Shown: positions 44,076 to 52,677, counted from the first letter of the stretch. The stretch: 64,000 nt of DNA from Deltaproteobacteria bacterium (GCA_029261875.1 JAJDAL010000041.1:1-64000); one strand, 5' to 3'. Made by a program: numbers and translations. The notes: generated by a model from the sequence alone, not told the origin.

Positions 44076-45369
44076 CTTCTCTCCTCGTGGCGGCCAAGGC
44101 CGCGGTCGTCGGTGCACCCAGTCGAAAATGTTCGAGCTCCGCGGCGGCGCACGCCGCGGGATCGAGAACCCCATAGGGATCGATCAACACACGCCCAGCC
44201 ATGGCGCGCGCGAGCGCCTTGGGGTCGAGTTCCGCAAACTCCCGCCAGGGCGTCATGATGCAGACCGCGTCCGCACCCCGGCAGGCGTCCAGTGGGGTCT
44301 TCGCCGGCACGACCCCGGAAACGGAGTCGGCGGGTACCGCGGGATCGTAGGCGTGCAGTTCGCGCGGCCCCAACGCCGCCACCAGGGCCAGGGACGGCGA
44401 GTTCTTGACCGACGCCGTGTCTTGCTTGTAGGCGAGCCCCAGAATTCCCAGCACCGCGTCGGGTCGTTGGGCAAACACTTCGCTCGCGAGTGTGCGCAGC
44501 ACCCAATCGCGACGGTAGCGACTATTGCGCAGCTGAGCGCTCACCACCCCCGCGTCGGCACCCAGCTCTTCCCCGAAGCGAACGATCGTGGCGAGATCCC
44601 GCTCGAGATTCCCCCCGGCGATCCCGAGCCCCGGAGAGAGATACGCGTATTCACCGATGCGTCGATCCAAGCGCAGGGCCGGCACGATCTCGCTCCAATC
44701 CGCCCCCACCCCTTCGCAGATTTCCGCCAGTGTGTTCGCGACCGAAATCGACCCCACCAAGCACAAGTTGATCGAAATTTTTGCGAGCTCGGCGCTTTCG
44801 AAACGCATGGGGAGAACCGGACAACCGAAGCGCGCCAGAAACGTCGCATAAGCGTCCGGAAGCGCGCTGGCGGGATCCGCACAGCCGATGATGAAACGCT
44901 CGGGTTCCAGGGCGCGCTCCATCCCGCGCCCGAAGATCAGGGTTTCGACCTGGTAGTAGAGCATTCGGTCGGGGCGAACGCGCGGGCGCGTAAAACCCGG
45001 CGGAACCTGGCTCAGGATCACCAACACCGCATCGGGGGACATGTGGCCCGACACCGTGTCGAACAACGCTTCGAGCCCCGAAAGGTCGCTCCCGCCGCAG
45101 TCGTCCGTCGGAACGTCCGGCGCGACGTACACCACATCGCAGCGCGCCAGATCGCCCGGTTTCGCGGTGAAGTGAAGTTTGTCGCGATGCTGCGCCGCCA
45201 ACTCGGCCAAGTCGGGTTCGACGACCGGATAGCGCCCGGCCGCAATGGCTCCTACGCGCTCTCCGTCGGCGTCGAAGCATTCCACGTCGAATCCCTTCGC
45301 GGCGGCCGCGATGGCGGAGCACAGTCCCAGATGGGTCATCCCCGCGTATCCGATCACGGGTTGACTCAT
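44062..45369 (-). CDS. UDP-glucose/GDP-mannose dehydrogenase homologue lacking the catalytic Cys
   Basis: 435 residues from ATG 45369. Domain order is that of UDP-sugar 6-dehydrogenases: N-terminal NAD domain ('VIGYAGMTHLGLCSAIAAAAKG'), central helix 'SAELAKISINLCLVGSISVANTLAEICE' with Lys197 and Asn201, and a C-terminal domain ('ILGLAYKQDTASVKNSPSLALV'). The motif normally GGSCFPKD reads GGNLERD with Asn254 in place of the nucleophilic Cys. The two-step oxidation to a uronic acid needs that Cys, so the enzyme may instead oxidise only to an aldehyde or ketone, or have another role. It is conserved in length and not frameshifted. Confidence 0.85.
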   Translation of the reverse strand: MSQPVIGYAGMTHLGLCSAIAAAAKGFDVECFDADGERVGAIAAGRYPVVEPDLAELAAQHRDKLHFTAKPGDLARCDVVYVAPDVPTDDCGGSDLSGLEALFDTVSGHMSPDAVLVILSQVPPGFTRPRVRPDRMLYYQVETLIFGRGMERALEPERFIIGCADPASALPDAYATFLARFGCPVLPMRFESAELAKISINLCLVGSISVANTLAEICEGVGADWSEIVPALRLDRRIGEYAYLSPGLGIAGGNLERDLATIVRFGEELGADAGVVSAQLRNSRYRRDWVLRTLASEVFAQRPDAVLGILGLAYKQDTASVKNSPSLALVAALGPRELHAYDPAVPADSVSGVVPAKTPLDACRGADAVCIMTPWREFAELDPKALARAMAGRVLIDPYGVLDPAACAAAELEHFRLGAPTTAALAATRREDAGT

Positions 45370-46295
45370 GCCCCCTCCCCCGCCAGGGCTTCGGCTTCGA
45401 GCCCCTGCAGGGCCCCCTGGATCCAGCGATCGTTCTCGATGTTGGTCCCGGTCCCGGCGGCGCAGAGTTTGCGGAAATGGGCGTATTCGAGCTCCCAGGT
45501 CGGGTCCGCTTGTACCAGCGTGGCGGAATCTTCCGGCGGCCGGCCGCTCGGCAGCACCCGGGTGCGAAGGGTGAAGGTCGACGGGCCCCACTTGCACAGG
45601 GAGTCGATGTGGGCGCTGCCCTTTTCTCCGTAGATGTCCGCGCGAAAATGGTTTCGCCAGGAGAGCAGCGTCATCTCGAACTCGAGCGCGGGGGTTCCCG
45701 GCGCGTCGAAGCGCACGTGATCGAAGGCCTGATTCTCGAAGCAATGGGCGGCGCGCACGCGAAACACGCTTTCGCGCCGACCGAACCAGAACAGCGCCGT
45801 ATCGAGCAGGTGCGAACCCAGATCCGGCAGCACTCCGGCGCCGCGGTCCCGCCAGACGGATTCGCGCACCTCACGCGCCGTCCCGTTTCCGTAGAACAGG
45901 CGCGCGAAATACACATTGCCCAGCTGCTTCGAATCCAAGACTTCCTTCATGCGAACGAAGTGCGGTTCGAAGCGGTGGTTGTAGGCCGTGTAACACACGA
46001 CCTGCTTTTTCTGAGCGAGTTCCATGAGCCCGCACAGTTGCGCATCGCTGGCGGCGACGAGTGGCTTCTCCACCAACACGTGCTTCCCGTTCTCCAGCAA
46101 GTAGGTCAACAGCTCGAGCTTGGCCCCGTCGGGAACGCAGCAAAGGGCCGCGTCGTAATCGCCCAGGGGCACGTCTTCGACCTTGCGGTACTCGGCTTCG
46201 ATGTTGACGGGATCCACGCTGGCGATCGCGTCCGTCCCCGCCACGCGCCGGCGCTTCACGCCCTGAACGCCGAGACCCACCACTATGATCTTCAT
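45366..46295 (-). CDS. Gfo/Idh/MocA-family oxidoreductase
   Basis: 309 residues. The N-terminal NAD(P) domain 'IIVVGLGVQGVKRRRV', the strand-loop 'HVLVEKPLVAA' with the catalytic EKP lysine and the C-terminal 'RDRGAGVLPDLGSHLLDTALFWFG' are typical. Such enzymes oxidise or reduce a hydroxyl of sugars or nucleotide sugars (for example the WlbA group). The end overlaps the dehydrogenase-like gene by four bases (ATGA). The two redox genes may act in sequence on one sugar. Confidence 0.88.
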   Translation of the reverse strand: MKIIVVGLGVQGVKRRRVAGTDAIASVDPVNIEAEYRKVEDVPLGDYDAALCCVPDGAKLELLTYLLENGKHVLVEKPLVAASDAQLCGLMELAQKKQVVCYTAYNHRFEPHFVRMKEVLDSKQLGNVYFARLFYGNGTAREVRESVWRDRGAGVLPDLGSHLLDTALFWFGRRESVFRVRAAHCFENQAFDHVRFDAPGTPALEFEMTLLSWRNHFRADIYGEKGSAHIDSLCKWGPSTFTLRTRVLPSGRPPEDSATLVQADPTWELEYAHFRKLCAAGTGTNIENDRWIQGALQGLEAEALAGEGA

Positions 46296-46313
46296 CGCGG
46301 TCCCGGCCCTCCG

Positions 46314-47867
46314 TCAGCCGAAATTGGCGTGACGTTCGGCCTGGGCGAGCTTGCCCAGAACGTCGTCGGGCGCCACGGGGACGTTCCCGTCGTGCTCACA
46401 TTCCACCGCTGCCGCAAAGGATCCCAACACGGCGGCGATGACTTCGTTCCCCGTCGCCACCATGGCGAGGGTCGAGTAGGCGAGCAATGCGTCGCCGGCG
46501 CCGACGGCGTCGAGGACATTGTCCGTAAAGCTGTCGACGACCAGGAAGGAGCGCACGTCCTCTCGATTGGGACGTTGGCGGTATACGATCGAGCCGCGAT
46601 CGCCGAGTTTCAAAATCAATGTCTTGCAGCCCGCGCGGTCATACAGGAGCCGACCCAGGGGACGCACCACGGAGTCCTGATCCCCCAAGGCGAAGCGGGC
46701 TTCGCGCTCGTTTGGGGTAATGAGGTCGAAGCCGTGAAATTCGAGAATATTTCCCCAGCGGCTCGCCACCTGACTGTCCGCCACGCGATACACGCCCTCG
46801 GGAATGGCTTCGATCAATGCGGGAATGGTGCGTCGATCGAAGATACCGTGGCGAAAATCGCTGAACACCAGGGCATCGGATCGGGTCTGCTCCACGCCTT
46901 GCTGTAGCTCCGCGAGGATCTTGTCCGAAATGGTGCGATTGTCGAGCGTGTCGACTTTCAACAGGCGATAGCCTCCGGCGATGAAGGCATTCTTGTTGGT
47001 CGTCGGACGCGTCGGGTCGACAATGGCGCGGCAATCGACGCCGGCGTCGGACATTTCATCCAGAACGAAATCCTTGAACGCGTCGTCGCCCAGCACAGTC
47101 GAGAACACGACCTCGGCTCCGGCGGCCCGCAGGTGCTTCGCCACGACCGCCGCACCGCCGGCGAAATCGTCCTGGTGGTCGCGCCGCACGCTGAAGGTCG
47201 GCGTCTTGGTGTTACCACCGATCAGCGTCGTATGGGTGTAGCTGTCGACGATCGTGTCACCCACCACGTGGACCCGCAGCCCCGCGATCTTCGACAACGC
47301 GGCGTGGAAGTCCTGGAACCCGAGCCCCTCGGCTTCCATCAGGGCGAGCAGCTTCTCGGTCCGCAGATTCGGCGGCGCGGTTTCGATCAGATTCGACGAC
47401 GAGTAGACGATGTCGCCGGGGGTGAAGATCACCTCCCCGCCGTAGCTCTCGAGGACTTTGACTTCTTCCTCGGTCCGCGGGTGGAGTCCACCGTTGACGT
47501 ACTCGTATCCCTTGGCGAAGTAGTCCGGTTGCAGGGTCTTGAGATTCTCGATCGGCGTCGGATTCGGGTCGATGATCACGTAATCGACCGTCTCGAGCGC
47601 CGCCAGGTTCATGGCGCGCAATTCCTCGGGCACGAAGGGTCGAAAATTGGCCTTCCGGATGTGTTCGTCACTCGTCAAGCTCGCCACGAGAATGTCGCCC
47701 TTGCTGCGCGCATAGATGAGGTGGCGAATGTGTCCCGGGTGGACCACATCGAACGTCCCGTGACACATGATCACTTTCTTCTTGCGCGGGCGCGGGCCCA
47801 CGATCTCTTGCAGCTCTTGCGCACTCTTGATCTTGCGGCGGAAATCTCCGTCGATCAGCGGCTTCAT
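46314..47867 (-). CDS. HldE-like bifunctional protein in reversed order: nucleotidyltransferase then PfkB kinase
   Basis: 517 residues. The N-terminal part (about 30-165) is a cytidylyltransferase-like domain with 'CHGTFDVVHPGHIRHL' (35-50). The C-terminal part (about 190-515) is a PfkB/ribokinase-type kinase with 'GGNTKTPTFSVRR', 'FAGGAAVVAKHLRAAGA' and the catalytic 'DAVGAGDALLAYS' near 455. E. coli HldE, which phosphorylates heptose 7-phosphate and adenylylates heptose 1-phosphate, has the opposite order. The activity is probably analogous. A GmhB-like phosphatase is encoded in the same operon, which fits the kinase-phosphatase-transferase sequence. Confidence 0.87.
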   Translation of the reverse strand: MKPLIDGDFRRKIKSAQELQEIVGPRPRKKKVIMCHGTFDVVHPGHIRHLIYARSKGDILVASLTSDEHIRKANFRPFVPEELRAMNLAALETVDYVIIDPNPTPIENLKTLQPDYFAKGYEYVNGGLHPRTEEEVKVLESYGGEVIFTPGDIVYSSSNLIETAPPNLRTEKLLALMEAEGLGFQDFHAALSKIAGLRVHVVGDTIVDSYTHTTLIGGNTKTPTFSVRRDHQDDFAGGAAVVAKHLRAAGAEVVFSTVLGDDAFKDFVLDEMSDAGVDCRAIVDPTRPTTNKNAFIAGGYRLLKVDTLDNRTISDKILAELQQGVEQTRSDALVFSDFRHGIFDRRTIPALIEAIPEGVYRVADSQVASRWGNILEFHGFDLITPNEREARFALGDQDSVVRPLGRLLYDRAGCKTLILKLGDRGSIVYRQRPNREDVRSFLVVDSFTDNVLDAVGAGDALLAYSTLAMVATGNEVIAAVLGSFAAAVECEHDGNVPVAPDDVLGKLAQAERHANFG

Positions 47868-48877
47868 CGGTCCCCCTTCGATGAAAGCGCCTCGAACCAC
47901 CCTTCGGTGGCCTGGGCGATGGTTTCCGGATTCCAGAGCGGCGCGTCGCGCCAATCGTCGATCCGCTCGAGCACACGCGCCACCCCCTCCTCGAAGGGCA
48001 CCGCGGGTTCCCAACCGAGCTCCGTTCGTATCTTGCCCGTGTCCGCCCAGGTGCACTCGGGCTCGCCCGGGCGCTTGGGAATGCGGACGACCGGCCCGCC
48101 GAGAAGTTCGATCAGCCGATTGACGGATTGCGGCTTCCCGGCGCCCACGTTGTAGATCTCGCCGGTCCGATCGGTGTCCGCGGCCGCCAGAAACGCGCGC
48201 GCCACATCGCTCGCGTAGATGAAATCGCGCGTCTGTTCCCCGTCCCCGACCACGGTGAAGGGCTCGCCCGCCAGCTTTTGACGCAGAAAGACGCCAAACA
48301 CGGCCCCATAGGCGCCGGTGGTACGCGAGCGGATCCCGTAGGCGTTGAAGATGCGCACGCTGTTCACGGGCAAGTCGTAGACGCGGTTCCAATGAAACAC
48401 GGCCTGCTCGCCCTGGAATTTCGAGAGCGCGTAGGGGTACTGCGGATCGATCGGGTGATCTTCGCGCGTGGGAACCGCCGCCAACCCGTAACAGGACGAA
48501 GACGCGGCGTACACGAGCTTTTCGACGCCTGCCGCCCGGGCGCATTCCAGCACCTGCACCGTACCCATTACGTTGGTGGACATGTAGTCGAGGGGCTGAT
48601 CGATCGAAGGAACGATGTCGCCGATGCCTGCGAAGTGGAATACGAATCGCGCGTCCGCGAAAATGGAACTTTTGACGTTCTGCTCGCGAATGTCGCCCAG
48701 CTCGAAGGAAAGCCTCGCGTCGCCCGCATGCTGGGCGAGATTCGACTCGCGACCGCCGATCAGGTTATCGAGCACCCGGACCTCGAAATCGCGCTCCAGC
48801 AACACGTCCACCATGTGGCTGCCGATGAACCCGGCGCCTCCGGTCACGACGGCGATATCGGCCCTGCCCAACGTCAT
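47864..48877 (-). CDS. UDP-glucose 4-epimerase-like extended SDR
   Basis: 337 residues, a usual GalE length. 'VVTGGAGFIGSHMVDVLL', 'VFHFAGIGDIVPSIDQP', 'YAASSSCYG' and catalytic 'YALSK' are complete, as is 'VVGDGEQTRDFIYASDVARA'. It probably epimerises a UDP- or other NDP-hexose at C4. With glf in the same operon, UDP-galactose production for UDP-galactofuranose is a reasonable idea, although related SDRs make other sugars. Both ends overlap neighbours by four bases. Confidence 0.88.
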   Translation of the reverse strand: MTLGRADIAVVTGGAGFIGSHMVDVLLERDFEVRVLDNLIGGRESNLAQHAGDARLSFELGDIREQNVKSSIFADARFVFHFAGIGDIVPSIDQPLDYMSTNVMGTVQVLECARAAGVEKLVYAASSSCYGLAAVPTREDHPIDPQYPYALSKFQGEQAVFHWNRVYDLPVNSVRIFNAYGIRSRTTGAYGAVFGVFLRQKLAGEPFTVVGDGEQTRDFIYASDVARAFLAAADTDRTGEIYNVGAGKPQSVNRLIELLGGPVVRIPKRPGEPECTWADTGKIRTELGWEPAVPFEEGVARVLERIDDWRDAPLWNPETIAQATEGWFEALSSKGDR

Positions 48878-49872
48878 TTCGCGTGGACTTCCTTCATGGT
48901 GCGGACGTTGAAGTAGCGTTCATCGGTCATGGAGTCCGGGAGCTTGCCGGCGCTGAAGGCCCGACAGAGATCCCGCACCGCGTCCTCGACCGAACGCTTG
49001 GGCTCGAATCCGAGCACGCGCCGAATCTTGTCGGAATTGATGTGATACGAGCGATTGTCGTCCGTGGGCGTGGTGACGATTTCGATCTCGCCCTTATCGG
49101 GGAATTCCTTCCCCACCACATTGCGCACCACATGCGCGATCTCGCCAATCGTGAGATTCTGATACCCGATATTGAAGACCTCCCCCTGGATCTTCTCCGC
49201 CGGCGCTTCCACGAACAGCTGATAGGCATCCGCCATGTCCTGGATATGGAGATTGGGACGCATCTGCTTGCCACCAAACACCTTGATCTGACCGGTGTTG
49301 ACCGCGTGATTGGTCAGAATGTTGACCGACAGATCCAATCGCGTGCGCGGGCTATACCCGCAAATGGTCGCCGGGCGCAGCGCGACGGTGGTGAAATCCG
49401 GACCGGCGTGCTTGAAGAGCAGCGGCTCGCACATCCCCTTGAACTTGTTGTAGAGCGTCAGCGGAACCAGCGGGTGCTCTTCGGTGACGTCGGGTTGATC
49501 GCTCACGCCGTACACGGAACTCGAAGAACAGTAGATGAAGCGCTTCACACCAGCGGCCTTGGCGGCGACCACCATCGGCTCGAAACAATCGAAATTGATC
49601 GATTTACTGAGGTTCTCATCCAGCTCGAAACTCGGGTCGTTCGAGATACAGGCGAGGTGGAGCACCGTATCGATTCCCTCGAAGGCGGTGGCGAGGGAAG
49701 CCGTATCGCGGATGTCGCCTTCGAGGACGGTCAAATTCGGATGCTTCGGAAGCGTCTCGTTTCCGAAGAAGAGAATATCGAAGACCGTGACGTCGTAACC
49801 CGCATCGAGGAGCTGCGGCGTCAGGACATTGCCCACGTAGCCCGCTCCTCCCGTGACCAGCACTCGCTTCAT
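48874..49872 (-). CDS. NAD-dependent epimerase/dehydratase (extended SDR)
   Basis: 332 residues. 'RVLVTGGAGYVGNVLTPQLL', 'VLHLACISNDPSFELDENLSKS', 'YCSSSSVYG' and 'YNKFK' (catalytic Tyr and Lys) are intact. It belongs to the same WcaG-like group as the SDR at 29321-30253. The specific reaction is unknown. It could act on the nucleotide-activated heptose formed by neighbouring gene products, for example as a 4,6-dehydratase, 4-epimerase or reductase. It is coupled to genes on both sides by four-base overlaps. Confidence 0.88.
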   Translation of the reverse strand: MKRVLVTGGAGYVGNVLTPQLLDAGYDVTVFDILFFGNETLPKHPNLTVLEGDIRDTASLATAFEGIDTVLHLACISNDPSFELDENLSKSINFDCFEPMVVAAKAAGVKRFIYCSSSSVYGVSDQPDVTEEHPLVPLTLYNKFKGMCEPLLFKHAGPDFTTVALRPATICGYSPRTRLDLSVNILTNHAVNTGQIKVFGGKQMRPNLHIQDMADAYQLFVEAPAEKIQGEVFNIGYQNLTIGEIAHVVRNVVGKEFPDKGEIEIVTTPTDDNRSYHINSDKIRRVLGFEPKRSVEDAVRDLCRAFSAGKLPDSMTDERYFNVRTMKEVHAK

Positions 49873-50450
49873 CGATCTTCCCCTTCTTTGCCGGCGCCGC
49901 CCACAGACGTTCGCTCGCTGGCCAAAACTTTCAGAATGATTTCTCCGGCTTCGGGAAGCCCAAGGGCGATCCAATCCGGCGATTCCGCTTCGCGTTCGCG
50001 GTAACCCCGATTGATCCAAATCGTCCGACACCCGGCGGCGCGTCCTGCACCGACGTCCCGCCAGCGATCACCGACGAGAAAACTCTCGGAGAGTTCCAGG
50101 TCCCCTTCGCGGGCCGCATCGAACAGCATCCCCGGCTTGGGCTTACGGCAGGAACAGGCATCCGCATCCACGTGGAAACACGTGCGGATGTCGTCGATCG
50201 GGAGCGTCGTGCGCAATCGCTCGTGCATGGCATCGACCACTTCTCGGCGTTGCACACCCGTCCGAACGTCCGGCTGATTCGTCACCACCACCACCCGCAT
50301 CCCAGCGGACCGAAAGCGCGCGAGGGCTTCGGGCACACCGGGCAACAACTCGAATGCATCCAAGCTATCCGGGGGATAGGGCTTCCCATCGCGCACGACG
50401 GCGCGATTGATCACTCCATCCCGGTCGAGAAATACGGCGCGTCGACTCAA
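49869..50450 (-). CDS. gmhB: HAD-family heptose bisphosphate phosphatase (GmhB-like)
   Basis: 193 residues from TTG 50450, which overlaps the upstream stop in a TTGA. HAD motif I is 'FLDRDGVIN', motif II 'VVVTNQPDV' and motif III/IV 'KPKPGMLFDAAREG' with 'FLVGDRWRDVGAG'. The zinc-loop cysteines of GmhB/HisB-N are partly recognisable in 'CFHVDADACSCRKPKPGM'. GmhB removes the C7 phosphate of heptose 1,7-bisphosphate between the two HldE reactions. With the HldE-like and GmhA-like genes in the locus this is the likely role, though HisB-type phosphatases are close relatives. Confidence 0.87.
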   Translation of the reverse strand: MSRRAVFLDRDGVINRAVVRDGKPYPPDSLDAFELLPGVPEALARFRSAGMRVVVVTNQPDVRTGVQRREVVDAMHERLRTTLPIDDIRTCFHVDADACSCRKPKPGMLFDAAREGDLELSESFLVGDRWRDVGAGRAAGCRTIWINRGYREREAESPDWIALGLPEAGEIILKVLASERTSVGGAGKEGEDR

Positions 50451-51223
50451 GCGAGATCGACCTCCAGATTCTCGGGATCCTCGTACGCGATATAGGACCG
50501 GCCCCACCAACCGATGTCGAGGTGCCGCACGAAGCGCAGCCGGCTCCGCTTGCGAAACTCGATGAAGGCGCGCGAAACCCCCTTGACGGGCGAGCCCTTG
50601 TAGCCCGCAAACAAGTCATCGATGTACAGCACACTGCCTTCTTGAAGCAGAGGCTCGATGAAATCGAACACCGGGACCGCGGACTCGTAGAGATCGCAGT
50701 CGATACACGCGAGGGAAACCTTGCGCTGCTCCTCGGCGAAGCGTTGCGAAAGCGCGGGGGTGAGGGAATCCGCATAGAACCCCTTGATGGTTTCCACATG
50801 GTCGACGAAATGACCCTGCTCGTTGATCATCTTCAGGAATTCGTCTTCGGACGTCGCCAGGGCACCGCGCTTCCAGATTTCCACCGACGGATCCGAAGTC
50901 GCATCCGGCAACCCTTCGAAGCTGTCGAACGCGAAGAATTTCATCTCGTTGAGGTTGTGGCGGCGCGCTTCCGTGAGCGCCATCCGGAACGTGCGCGCGC
51001 GGTGGCAGCCGAACTCCAGGTAATCGCCGTGCACGCGGTTGTCCGTCAGAAAATCGAAGGTCCGCGTGTAGAAGCGATACTTCTCGGTCTGGCGATTCGC
51101 CTGGTTGTACGCGATCTCGGAATCCCGATCCCAGTCGCGCAGTTCGCTGCCATTGGGCAAATGAACCCACGGCTCACCGTCTACGGCTTGGATGTCGACC
51201 GACGGATTCTTGGGGGTGGTCAT
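50447..51223 (-). CDS. TylF/MycF-family O-methyltransferase
   Basis: 258 residues. 'DYLEFGCHRARTFRMALTEAR', 'FFAFDSFEGLPDA' and 'LACIDCDLYESAVPVFDFIEPLLQEGSVLYIDDLFAG' are hallmarks of the TylF (macrocin O-methyltransferase) family, with metal-binding Asp residues in 'IDCDLY' and 'IDD'. TylF and MycF methylate sugar hydroxyls of macrolides, so sugar O-methylation is the likely task here, probably on an assembled glycan or NDP-sugar. It follows glf by 38 bases. Confidence 0.9.
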   Translation of the reverse strand: MTTPKNPSVDIQAVDGEPWVHLPNGSELRDWDRDSEIAYNQANRQTEKYRFYTRTFDFLTDNRVHGDYLEFGCHRARTFRMALTEARRHNLNEMKFFAFDSFEGLPDATSDPSVEIWKRGALATSEDEFLKMINEQGHFVDHVETIKGFYADSLTPALSQRFAEEQRKVSLACIDCDLYESAVPVFDFIEPLLQEGSVLYIDDLFAGYKGSPVKGVSRAFIEFRKRSRLRFVRHLDIGWWGRSYIAYEDPENLEVDLA

Positions 51224-51261
51224 GACTTTCCTATTCTCCGCGCGGCGTCCCGCGGTTGCAT

Positions 51262-52374
51262 TCAGGATCGAAGGGCTTCAGCGACCTTCATGGCGTGGTC
51301 AATCGTGTCATCGATGTCGACGTTGTAGAGATACGAACCGGCTCGACCGATGGAGAAAACGTCGTCCGGCATCTCGGCGAAGTACTTCTGCGCCTTGGCC
51401 TTCTCGGACTCGAAGGGCATCGGGTAGAGCTTGTTGACCGCCGACGGGATCTCGAGCCCGAGCAGCGTGGTCGGCGCCTTGTGCTTGGTGAATTTCTTGT
51501 ATTCGACGATGCGCGTGAAGCGTTCCTTGCCCGCGTAGTAACAGAAGTAGACGTGCTCCGGAAACGCGAATTCCGTCGGCAAAACGATGGGATGGAATTC
51601 GCGCCCTACGTAGGGCAGCTCACCGTGAGAATAGTCGAACAGAATGTCGGGCGAGATCGTGCTCACGATGATGTCGAAACGCCTTCGCTCGCCGCCGATC
51701 ACCACTTCCTTGTTGGGAATGTCATAGGCCTCGATCCGTGTGCCGAGGTGAACCGTGGCGTCGCGGGCCGCGATATCGAAGAAATCGTCGTAGCCGTTGG
51801 GAGCGATCGGGTACGCGGACATCGCGGTGTCCCAAGCGGCGCGCGGCCCTTCCTTGATCGTCACCCCTTTGGGCGACCAGGCGAAGTCGTCGATCTGCTT
51901 GTTGTCTTCGATGCGCCACATCTTGGTCGAATAGCCGTCGACGAACTTCTCGTAGAGCGTGCGCCCCACGGATTGAATCCAATATTCCTCGAAATTCTTG
52001 GCCGCGACGGCGCCCGTGAGTTCCGACAGCTCGCTTTGAATCTGTTTGCTTTCGGGCATGGTGGGGATGTCATCGCGATGAATCGGGTAGTGGTAGAAGG
52101 CGCCATCGCCTTCGATGTAGGTCAGGAATTCGTGATCCGGGCAACGCCGCAGCGGAACGTACTTGTTGAGGTATTCGTAGACGTGAGGAAACGGCGTCAG
52201 GAAATGACGCGGCCCAAAGGTGTGGGGGTGCCCGCCGTGCCACATGGTCCGAACGCCGGCACCCAGAAACGGGTTGGCTTCGACCAACGTCACGTCCCAG
52301 CCACCCATCAGGGACAGTTGGTGTGCACTCGCGCACCCCGCAAAGCCCCCGCCAATCACCAATGCGGTTTTCAA
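51262..52374 (-). CDS. glf: UDP-galactopyranose mutase
   Basis: 370 residues from TTG 52374, with GGGAGG six bases upstream. The FAD loop 'ALVIGGGFAGCASAHQL' is at the N-terminus, and 'YEYLNKYVPLRRCPDHEFLTYIEG', 'FHYPIHRDDIP'-like and 'FVDGYSTKMW' follow the Glf pattern (with GYSTKMW as the usual GYTxKxW), as does the C-terminal 'FSIGRAGSYLYNVDIDDTIDHA'. It interconverts UDP-galactopyranose and UDP-galactofuranose using reduced FAD. Its presence predicts galactofuranose, or a related furanose, in the glycan. It is the first gene of the 15-gene leftward operon. Confidence 0.9.
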   Translation of the reverse strand: MKTALVIGGGFAGCASAHQLSLMGGWDVTLVEANPFLGAGVRTMWHGGHPHTFGPRHFLTPFPHVYEYLNKYVPLRRCPDHEFLTYIEGDGAFYHYPIHRDDIPTMPESKQIQSELSELTGAVAAKNFEEYWIQSVGRTLYEKFVDGYSTKMWRIEDNKQIDDFAWSPKGVTIKEGPRAAWDTAMSAYPIAPNGYDDFFDIAARDATVHLGTRIEAYDIPNKEVVIGGERRRFDIIVSTISPDILFDYSHGELPYVGREFHPIVLPTEFAFPEHVYFCYYAGKERFTRIVEYKKFTKHKAPTTLLGLEIPSAVNKLYPMPFESEKAKAQKYFAEMPDDVFSIGRAGSYLYNVDIDDTIDHAMKVAEALRS

Positions 52375-52677
52375 GATGCCCCTCCCAAAATGAGTCGACT
52401 CGAATCGAGAGCCGATTGCTACAGATCGACGGCACCCCAGCTTCTGGGTGCTCACGGATCCGCGCCAGTGATTGACCGCTCGGCCGTCTGGCCGTACGGA
52501 CAAAACACCGTTTCCACCCCGCAGCGCAGGGAGGGGGGGCGCGCCGCCGGGAGCAGAGCCCGCGAGTCGTTCGCCGGCTCGCGTCTGCCTGCCGTCGGTA
52601 TATTTCGAGTTTTCGCGCGTGGTGTCAATCGGCCGCAGCGAATCTTTGAAGGAAAGTTTGAAAGGAAGCACCCCCCC
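52375..52677. other. 303-bp gene-free region upstream of glf operon
   Basis: This region lies between the start of glf and the end of the NUDIX gene, both on the - strand. It contains a good leftward promoter (separate entry), an A/T-richer stretch at 52625-52670 with direct repeats of CTTTCAAA/CTTTCC type on the - strand, and a small inverted repeat (GGCACCCC...GGGTGC, about 52429-52456). No open frame of convincing quality is present. I found no clear JUMPstart or ops element. Confidence 0.6.
52600..52628 (-). promoter_or_regulatory. Sigma-70-type promoter for the 15-gene glycan operon
   Basis: On the - strand a perfect TTGACA (52628-52623) is followed after exactly 17 bases by AAATAT (52605-52600), with TATACC overlapping as an alternative -10 at longer spacing. 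Transcription would begin near 52592 and leave a leader of roughly 215 bases before glf. Confidence 0.6.

Noticed and set aside
48883..50004. 373-residue + strand frame opposite the SDR at 48874
   Set aside because: Antisense shadow of a clear SDR gene with complete motifs; no domain and no ribosome binding site.
52375..52600. JUMPstart/ops element in the leader of the 15-gene operon
   Set aside because: The GGCGGTAGNNT core was not found. CTGTAGCAAT is only a weak partial resemblance.
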